A DNA stretch of 64,000 nt, taken from Echinarachnius parma (Eukaryota; Echinodermata; Echinoidea; Clypeasteroida; Echinarachniidae). Made by a program: the position numbers and the translations under genes. The notes under the pieces are model-generated. The model had not been told where the DNA came from. It was given only the letters and a program-made list of their open reading frames with translations, and did not search any database. Each line of letters begins with the position of its first letter. The first letter of the stretch is position 1. Positions 11,969 to 32,999 of this stretch are shown one piece after another. The DNA is taken from the NCBI GenBank assembly GCA_037951105.1, contig JBAMJV010008830.1, forward strand, positions 1 to 64,000, in the 5' to 3' direction.

Positions 11969-12118
11969 ACAAAGAGCAAATGTTAATAAAATCCCGCTAT
12001 TAAGGAATTCACAAAGGAGGTTTATGTTAACTATGCGGTGCCGCTTGTAGACGAGAACAAGTGGAAATCACTTTTGCTCTTTGTACAAGCGGGTTGGGCT
12101 TAAACTTTCTCTGTAGTC

Positions 12119-23603
<11,485 letters not shown>

Positions 23604-23641
23604 ATTTGTAGAAAGTTCAATCTCAACTTTGTCGCTTGCGG

Positions 23642-23651
23642 GTGACACAGC
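23642..23651 (+). promoter_or_regulatory. ARE-like CNC-bZIP site upstream of PSMC3
   Basis: GTGACACAGC matches the antioxidant-response core RTGACNNNGC, 39 bases upstream of the PSMC3 start codon. In mammals NRF1 and in flies CncC induce proteasome subunit genes through such sites. The match is seen; the function here is inferred. Confidence 0.4.
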
Positions 23652-25207
23652 AGTATGCACGAATTAAAATTAACGATGTAAATAGGCGAGCCTGTTATCT
23701 ATGCCCCAGCTTAAAACTAATTAAGAAAAATACGTTGGCATTATATCAATTATTTCCTAGAAATATAATTTAAAATTTCTATAAAAGAATATTTTTGTAT
23801 TTATTGCGATTGCAAACCTGTGCATTAATTCAAATTTTATAATTAAAATCACTATCTTGAAATCTTTGTTTAGCAGGTTTTGCAATCGGCCATACATCGC
23901 TTTTGAGCGTGAAATACTGTGGTAAGTGGGGATATTATTCAGTAAAATCGTTCATAATCAAGGTGTATAGCTATCCATCTAGCGATGTTATCACAGTTTT
24001 ATTATTTGGTTATTTATACTTTGTTGGAATCATGTGTTTTTAATAAGTCTTGTTTATGAAAAATGCTGCTATTATGACCGTTTTTTCGCGATAGCTTTAC
24101 GATGTTTATAGTTTATTCAATTTTGTATTACAGTCCCTCCTATTGTTATTTGTGTAATGTATGTAAATATTGATATCTTTGATAATTTTCTCCACAATAT
24201 TGTATTGTCTCGACGAAAAAGTCGTATGTTATATGATAATTGATGTGTTATGACTTTTATTATGTGCACAACATGTCAACATTGATTAATTTTAAATTAT
24301 AAACGAGTGAGAAAAGTGATTTTAAAATTAAATTTAACCGACTAGTCGAGTCGAGAGGACGAGACTGTTCAATACTTCAATCAACATTCTGTCAGTGTCA
24401 TTCAAATTCAAGTTTACTTACTTTAGTTTAAAATCAGACAATGTCAAGACAATGTTTATTATCTTTTTAGTTGCATTTCAATTTCAAACTTGGCGGTGCT
24501 AATGCAGTTTTCGTACCCCTTTTTTGTTTTTATTTGCATCACTTCGTCTTTCAAGTTCAACTAAAAATAAAATTGTGTCACTAAAATTTTTAAAAAGTAA
24601 CAACTAACACTTTTTTAACAGTAACAATAACATAACTAACTTAAGCTAGCCTAAGTTTAGAAGACAAAGACAACTCTAAATTAATCTAAAAATTCTAAGT
24701 AAACGAGGGGTGAGGAAAAAGTGCAGTGAGTGATACGGACCAATTTCATTGAATTTAGTTGAGTTTAATTAATGTAAAGTAATTTTGAAGTGATGCAATT
24801 GCAAATAAAATATAAACAAAAAAAGGGCTACGAAATTCAAAAGTCAAAACTGCATAAATAATCCAAAAATCAATAATATATTCAGGCTGACACTGACAGT
24901 GACCATCATGGTGACCTGGTGACACGACGGGCAGTGACAAAATTAAAAAGGTCACGTGACTTTGTAACAGAAGGTCTGATTCTCAAAAAATAAATTTAAA
25001 AATAAAAGATCTGCAAGTGCAACTGCAACTGCAAGACTTAAGTCACCTAGCAGCGGGTTGTCATCTTTACGCGTTCCCGAGCAATTGGAACAATTGCGAG
25101 GGGGGGGGGGGGGCATTATCAAAATGGCCCCCCTGGCCTTATTTATTACTATTACTATTAGGGAACAAAAACAAAAATTGTCTGACACAGAATTATGACC
25201 GATAAAA

Positions 25208-25276
25208 GTGATCTGCAGATCTGATTCCAGTGACAATGGCTGCCCCTAATCAGACCATCTACATCAACCATCTGAG
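25208..25276 (+). pseudogene. Copy of SNRPA exon 1 with its own ATG
   Basis: Repeats the 5' UTR end, ATG and first 13 codons of exon 1 about 247 bp upstream of the true one. It then diverges (CATCTGAGACTG) and reaches a TAG 26 codons after the ATG without a splice donor. The duplicated unit includes upstream sequence with GTCTGACACAGAATTA against GTCTCGCACAGAATTA. If within the transcript it would act as an upstream open reading frame. Confidence 0.85.
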
Positions 25277-25482
25277 ACTGAATGCAATGTCAATGATAAT
25301 TCTGAATAGCTAGTGATTCCATTTCAAGCCGGCTAATCCTAAAGACAAAGTAAAGGATGAAATCAACTGAAAATGAAAATAATATCTTGACTAAAAGTTA
25401 AAACAAAGTTTTAAAACAAATTTGTTTTGTCTCGCACAGAATTACAACAACTTTGTGATCCGCAGATCTGATTCCAGTGACA

Positions 25483-26943
25483 ATGGCTGCCCCGAATCAG
25501 ACCATCTACATCAACAATCTGAATGAGAAGATCAAGAAAGATGGTAAGAAAACCTACACAATGTCAAAATATTATATTCAGGGCACTAGCACTTGCCCGC
25601 TTCTAAGTAGGGAGTTCGGTGACTTTTGGATTTGTTGAAGGAACCTCAACAAACGTAATATCATTGGAAAGCTTGTAAAGTGAGAAAAATAATGGTGCTT
25701 AAATCAACTTATTAGCTTCAATATTAGTGGAGATATTCCAATTTTAGAGGTAGAAGGTACAAAGTTTGGTTCTGCCAGTTTCAGCCGATGGACGGTAACT
25801 ATGCTCTGCGCGTGCCCCAGCGCTATAAATAGAAAACGCATGCCTCAACATGGCTAAAAATATCAAAATCAGTACTGGGCAATTTGTTTACATTGGATGA
25901 TCGCAGCTTAGCGCTATTACTACTCCCATAGTAATGTATTTCAATGTGTAGAGAAATCAACACACTTTCATAAAATACTACTTTTCCATACCTTTTTCAG
26001 ATTCCTTCCTCCAGTTTTAAACGATTTTTCGTCGAATTTTTGTGCCGAAAATCGATGCAAAAATGTCAGCAAAACAATCCTTCAAAAAAATCAATTTGCA
26101 AGGTGAAAATTCCAAAAAATTCCGGCGAATTTGGTGTCATTCGAAAGATCAGATTCTGCTCTACATGACAATGGCCTCAAATTCAACGTAGAGGGAGTTT
26201 ACGAACCCCCTACTCTGGCATGGAAGTTGGGAAAATTTATGCACTGTGGTAGCAAAATGAAGTTTTCAAGTGCAGTCGCTACCGGGACTACCGCGAAGTC
26301 TCCTAACTCACTGCGCATTCAGATTGTTTTTTCGGGTGTTAAAACATCGATTTAGGAACAACTAATGCTATATCCAGATCAGGGAAGGATTAAGCTTCAA
26401 GAGGATACCAATTTCATGGTAAAATATTGAAAAATATGAATTCTACCCTAGGTTTTTTGTAGGAAAGTTTTGCGTGTTAGCAGATACAAATGCGTGATTG
26501 CGGTATTCGGTCGTTCTCCCTATTCTAAGGGGCAAGTATATTTGGTGTCAGCAGGGCTCCACACATAGCTTTTATGTCAGTGGCCCCGTCGGGCAAATTA
26601 AATAATTTCTTCCTCGTATCTGGTGTCTCAAAACAAAAATTTACTTGGGCCGAAAGGCGAAAATTGTATGAGTAAACTTTTGACTTTTATACATTTTTGC
26701 TGGCCCGCAGTGCAATCTCATTGGCTCCAGGCCAGTGCGAGTGTCGAGCCCTGGTGTCGGGCAAGTTCAATTTCATAAATTGTCTTGTTTTCTTGCTTTC
26801 AACTATGAGATAACAATGTAATTTCTTATGTGTAAATCTCATCTTGATGCAGAGATAGATGCCAACCGTTCCGTTTTTGCCGTATTTGTTACGTTTTTTC
26901 ACGCAAAATACGGCAGTACGTTTTCCCCTAATAAAATACGTTT

Positions 26944-26982
<39 letters not shown>

Positions 26983-29900
26983 AGCTCTGAAAATACTTTT
27001 TTTGTGTTCAAAATACTGTTTTTTACCTCTCAGAATACTTTTTTTGGTTTGTGAAGGTTGGCATCTCTGTTGATGTAAGAGGGCAAGACAATTGTTATAA
27101 TAGGCAAGTAACATTTCAAAATTTAGAATTTAACTTGCCCAAACATGCCAGTAGGCCTATAGAAAAACAATTCAGTGTGGAAGCTCGCAAAAGGACAATA
27201 TTTTGTATTAGCACTTGATCGGGGCAAATAAAAATTGGTGTCATAAATTGTCTAGTTTGTAGTGTTGTTGATTCGGGAGTATTTACTACCCAGGACTCAC
27301 GATAATTTTTCGGGCGAGTCCCGGGTACCCGAAATTTACCCATTTGTTGATTACACGATCGGCATGTCACGCCAGCTAGGAAAACATGTTCATTCAAGTG
27401 ACAAAAATTGAGCGCATTTATGTCACTTGAATGAACATGATAACTCTTGCGTTCAATGAGGGGACTTGCTTTTTTTTCGCCCGTGACTCAACATTTTTCC
27501 GCGGGACCCGAGTACCCAGGACTCATCAACAGCACTACTAGTTTGCCTGCCTGATCAGGCAACTAATTAATGTTATTTCACATGTGTTACTCTCATCTAG
27601 AAGTAAGAGGGCAAGTACATTTTTTTTCAGGGCAAGTAACATTTCAAAATATATACTTGCCCGAATGGGCCAGTACAGTAAAAGTTAGTGTAGAGACTTG
27701 TAAAAGATAATGTAAAGGCTACAGTAACTAAAAACTGTAAATAGAAAAGACTGAACTATTCATTGTTTTATTTGGAGCCATTTGCAGGAACGATTGCTCT
27801 TAAAGTGATATAAATTGTATCAGTTGTCGTAATTTTCCGTGTGTAATTTTGTATCTGACATTCCATTATTCGTGAACTTTACTCAATGCGGAATTGTTAA
27901 AGGGATAGTTGAGTTCTGGTAAGGAGAGTACAGTTTTAGTGAAACTGAATTTTAGTAACCAAAACCTGCATCATTACATTACAAACTAATAGTTATAACT
28001 AGAAAGGAACACAAAATTACAAATGACGTAGTAAAGATCATGTTATCATTCAAAAAGAGCCGTTAAAACGTAAGAGGGCGCTCTCTAAACACTCATCGGT
28101 TTCAACCATTTTGAATAAAATATTGTGCATGTGATGCTTTGTTGAAATAGTGATTAGATAGAGAAATAACTAACAACTATTTAAATACCTATTTTGTAAC
28201 TTTTTTGAAAAGAGGAAGCATTTTTTTGAATTTTTAACGGCTGGTTCAAAATTCTCTAATAAACCCGGGCCCCGGGTTTATTACAAATTGTTATATTTAT
28301 GGATATTTCAGCCGTTTCTGAACCGATTTTGATCAAACAAAGATGATTTTATTGTTTAAATATTATGCTCTTTCAAATTTTACACTCAGTTTTTCATTAC
28401 CTCACAAACCAATTAAGTAGTCTAGCGCCCTCTCTACCAAAACTCAACTTTCCCTTTAAGCTATTCAATCATGAAAACTTGTCTCAAGAACTAATTCCAT
28501 TGGATTCATGCAATTAAACTTGTCATTCAGAGGGTAACAAAAATTTAAATAATTAATACATTTTCTTCCCTCTTTTTGCAGAGCTCAAAAAGTCGCTGTA
28601 CGCCATTTTCTCCCAGTTTGGGCCGATCCTGGATATCATTGCCTTGAAGACCCTGAAGATGAGAGGGCAGGCGTTTGTTGTGTTCCGTGATATCGGCAGT
28701 GCGACCAACGCCCTCCGATCAATGCAGGGATTCCCCTTCTATGACAAGCCTATGGTGAGTTGAGTAACTATTGGCCTCTGTAGACAGGTCACCTATGTAG
28801 ACAGGTCACCTCTGTAGACAGGTCACCTCTGTAGACAGGTCACCTCTGTAGACAGGTCACCTATATAGACAGGTCACCTCTATAGACAGGTCACCTCTGT
28901 AGACAGGTCACCTCTATAGACAGGTCACCTCTGTAGACAGGTCACCTCTTTAGACAGGTCACCTCTATAGACAGGTCACCTCTATAGACAGGTCACCTCT
29001 GTATACAGGTCACCTCTATAGACAGGTCACCTCTGTAGACAGGTCACCTCTATCTATAAACAGGTCACCTCTATAGACAGGTCACCTCTATAGACAGGTC
29101 ACCTCTGTAGACAGGTCACCTCTGTAGACAGGTCACCTCTATAGACAGGTCACCTCTATAGACAGGTCACCTCTGTAGACAGGTCACCTCTATAGACAGG
29201 TCACCTCTATAGACAGGTCACCTCTGTAGACAGGTCACCTCTGTAAACGCCCTCCGATCAATGCAGGGATTCCCCTTCTATGACAAGCCTATGGTGAGCA
29301 AAAGTACATTATTCTGCAAATACCACTTGATTAGGGGTCTTTATTATTTGAACGTGTATATCAGTAATGGGTCTGTGTGAATTCTGACCACTTAGACACA
29401 ATAGAAAGGGTGCAATTCTAGGTACAGTGGAACCTTGTTATAACGAGGTCCTTGGGTACATGAAAATTACCTTGTTAGATCGGGTTTCTCATTATATCAG
29501 GGTAAAAAAAACAAAGAAATATAAAGAGCTGAGACCAGCAAAATTGCCTTGTGATAAGAGGGTTTTGTTATATCAGAGCTCTTTATAACGAGGTTCCACT
29601 GTATCAATTTATTATGCGTTTGTTGTGTTCCGTGATATCGGCTGTGCAACCAACGCCCTCCGATCCCCTTCTATGACAAGCCTAATGGGAGAAATGGCAC
29701 AATAAATGGCTTGCTTTGGTTGGTAGCTTTCAGGCACATAACTAGTTGGCCGGTATTCTACTAAATGAGTCCGGCTTAAAGTGCTAACTAAGTGTTGACT
29801 GACCCTCGACTAAATTGATAACTTTAGTCCAGACTAAAATTGTGTATTCTGGTAGCCAATTAGCCAAACCTCGGGACCGAGTGTCGACTACATTCTCGTA

Positions 29901-32900
29901 AAAATTTAGTCTCGCATTGGGGGTAGTTTAAGTCTCGACTAACTCCATTTTCCAAGTTAATGATTCATCCAGAAACTGCCGACGACAAGCGCGAGATGTC
30001 CCATATACTAGACAGAAACTATGAATGAAATCTGTATCATTAGGAAATGTTACTAATAGATTGACCAATAATATGAATATCAGTGTAGGAATAGAATAGC
30101 AAGTCGGATGCTGTTGCTAAGCTACAAGGGACTTCTAAACTAGAGATGAAAATCACATTATTGTCACATTTTGTGTTGCACTCCTATTGTTTTGTTTTAC
30201 CTTGTGGGAGACATTGTGGTTCAACATTCATCATCATATATTTTGTTTTTGTTTCCCACATAGAATCCAGTATGGGAAGAGCAAGTCTGATGCGGTTGCT
30301 AAGCTACAGGAAGCTTCTGAACTATAGTCAAAACATGAAATACAGCAAAACAACTTTGTAACATTCCCTGTAATGTTTTGTGTTGTTGTTTTTTGTCGTC
30401 CACAGAGAATCCAGTATGGGAAGAGCAAGTCAGATGCGGTTGCTAAGATACAAGGGACGTTTGTGCCGCGGGAGAAGAGGGTGGAGAAGAAGAAAGAACC
30501 AGGTAGGTCCAGGAACATGGGGGAGGGGGGAGGGGGGTTTAAAGGGATCTAGTAACTTTGTTGACATGTGCAAAAAGTGATGAATGGTTGATGCAATGTA
30601 TATTGTTGTTATCTCATATGTCCACAGGGTATTGTGTGAAAATTTCAAGTCAAATGGACATTGTATGGCCAAGTAATGAGCGAAAATGCAAAGTGGTATT
30701 CAGTAACTCACTGCACTCACTTTGTACACGGAAGAAAAACTCCCGGCGAGTTTTTCTTATCTGAATACTTCAATCATACATATCTTTGTAACGAAAGGGA
30801 AATCGGAAAAACCGAAACCTGTCCCATGATTTTATTGTTAATACGAATACAACAATGTATAAGGGAACTTCTAGAATTAAAGTTTTATTTTGAGGATTTG
30901 GACAAAGTCCCTTTAAGTGTAAGTGTGTTTAGCCCGGCGCAGACAGAGCCGACTCTTACTGACCCGATCCGACTGAAAGCCACGGTCGGGCCGATGAGTA
31001 ATGACAATTTAAGACAAACATGAAGTGATTTTGCCGCAAAGTTGCCAATTTGAACGCCGAAATCAGTTTTTGAAATATCACGATGTGTTGCCAATTTAAG
31101 TATTTTCCTAAATTATAGCGATCTACCTAATAATAGAATTCATTAAAAAATAACTAAAGCAGGTAGAGTAACAAAAAATGTATGCTCTTTCTCCTTGTAT
31201 ACATCATATAACTTTTTATCTGCTTGCTGATGTGTAGGACTACCAAACCACAAATATGTGGGACTCCGTCCTTGAGGGGTTAAGACTGGCAAAATGGGAG
31301 TCGTGAGGCAATACATATAGAGCCGATCCTGTAGAATTCAGACATTCTCTCGTAATTTGGATATGAATTACCTCCCCGGATGCTCAAATTATACTTGCCC
31401 TCGATTGATTTTTTATGCCCTGGTCAAGCAAGCAGGGAACAAATTAATATTTTTATTTTGGGGGCTCCCTATCTAATTTTATGGACGTTTTGGCAGGCTA
31501 CAAATTTCCGGGGCTCTTTTTTTTCCTCGAATTTCAGGGGCTACTATTTAGCTCTAATGCTGTACATTGTAAGTGATCATCTGAATGGCATTTGATCACG
31601 ATCCAATGTCGGGGGCTCTTTTGGGCATTTCGGGGGCGAATTCGCCCGCCGCCCCCATGTATTTTTTCCCTTGCAAGCAAGCAAATGGGTTTATGGAGTG
31701 ATGCTGTAAGTGACCTTGATGATTGGATCGTCAAACTTTGATTCATGATACAAAATCATACTGGGTTTTTTTTTCTGATTTTTCTGCATGATCGGAAATC
31801 ATCATAATAGTGTCGATCATGGCATGATTTGATTGTGATTAAATGCCGATCTAACGATCGGTTGCACCATTATTATGGAACCCTGTTTCAACTTTCTCTG
31901 CATGCCTTTCTCCTTTTTACATCAACAGAGGCTCCTGTCGGAAAGAAGTCGAAGAGGAACCGCAACGTGGAGCCAGCGGTCGCCATCCCGCCCCCCTCGC
32001 AGATCCCCATGCCTGGCGCCCCACCCTCAACCCAGCCCCCACCCCTCATGGCTGACATGCCGATGATGACCCAACCACCGGTGGTACAAGCACCACCTGC
32101 ACCGGCACCAGGTAAGATGGTGATGGTGTTGATGGTGATGGTAATAATGATGGTGGTGTTCATGGGTAAATATGGTGATGATGATGATTGTGGTGATTGT
32201 GATGATGATGGTGATTTTGATAATGATAATGATGGTCATAGTAATTGTGATGGTTCTTATGAATGCCTGGCGCCCCACCCTCAAACCAGCCCCCACCCCT
32301 CATGGCTGAGATGGTGATGATGACCCAACCACCAGTACATGTACCCCCTGCACCGGCACCAAGGTAGAGGTAGTCCTGATGGTGATTATGATGGTGGTGG
32401 TGATGGTGATGATAATGATGGTCATAGTGATTGTAGTGCTGTAACTGACCTTGATGATCGGATCGTTTGATCGGATCGGCAAAATTTTTTCGATCTTCGA
32501 AATCGGATCGATGATCGGGATCGGATGATCGGCTATAAAAAAATTAAAAATAAAAAATAAAATAAAATAATCGTTTTTTTTTCTTTGGAAAACGATCCCC
32601 AAAAAACACATTTTGGGAATATAAATGAATACCAAAGCAACATAGATCCATATTAATAAGCCCAAGGTAATCTTGTACGGATATGCTTTCATTTCAAACT
32701 GATTACCTCCTCTTTTACAAAATTTCTCACGCCGATTCTGAGCTTAGTCCCATGTGATTAATTTGGCGTAACCTTTCAGAAACACATGGGACTAAGCTCA
32801 AAATCGGCGCGAATAATTTTGTAAAAGGAGAGGTAATCAGTTTTAAATGAAAGCATACCCATACAAGATTACCTTGGGCTTATTCATATGGATATATGTT

Positions 32901-32962
32901 GCTTTGGTATTCATTTATATTCCCAAAATATGTTTTTTGGGATCATTTTCCAAAGAAAAAAA

Positions 32963-32999
<37 letters not shown>

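Larger units (their letters stand above)
23604..25482. other. Intergenic region between divergent PSMC3 and SNRPA
   Basis: Holds the promoters of both genes. It contains an ARE-like site (23642-23651), a diverged foldback copy (24485-24860), a G run (about 25100-25113) and a duplicate of SNRPA exon 1 with its flank (25208-25276). No TATA box or other gene was identified. Confidence 0.6.

Noticed and set aside
11683-11972. A second short proteasome gene
   Set aside because: The similarity is limited to copies of the PSMC3 last exon, frame-broken and on the same strand; duplicates, not a gene.
26943-26981. Long T run as an mRNA poly-A tail of a minus-strand retrocopy
   Set aside because: It lies in the middle of a MITE with inverse ends and a 6-bp target duplication, not at the end of a gene copy.
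31888-32692. His/Ile-rich and Met-rich frames around SNRPA exon 4
   Set aside because: Translations of the GATGRT microsatellite; only the exon 4 segment 31929-32111 is coding.
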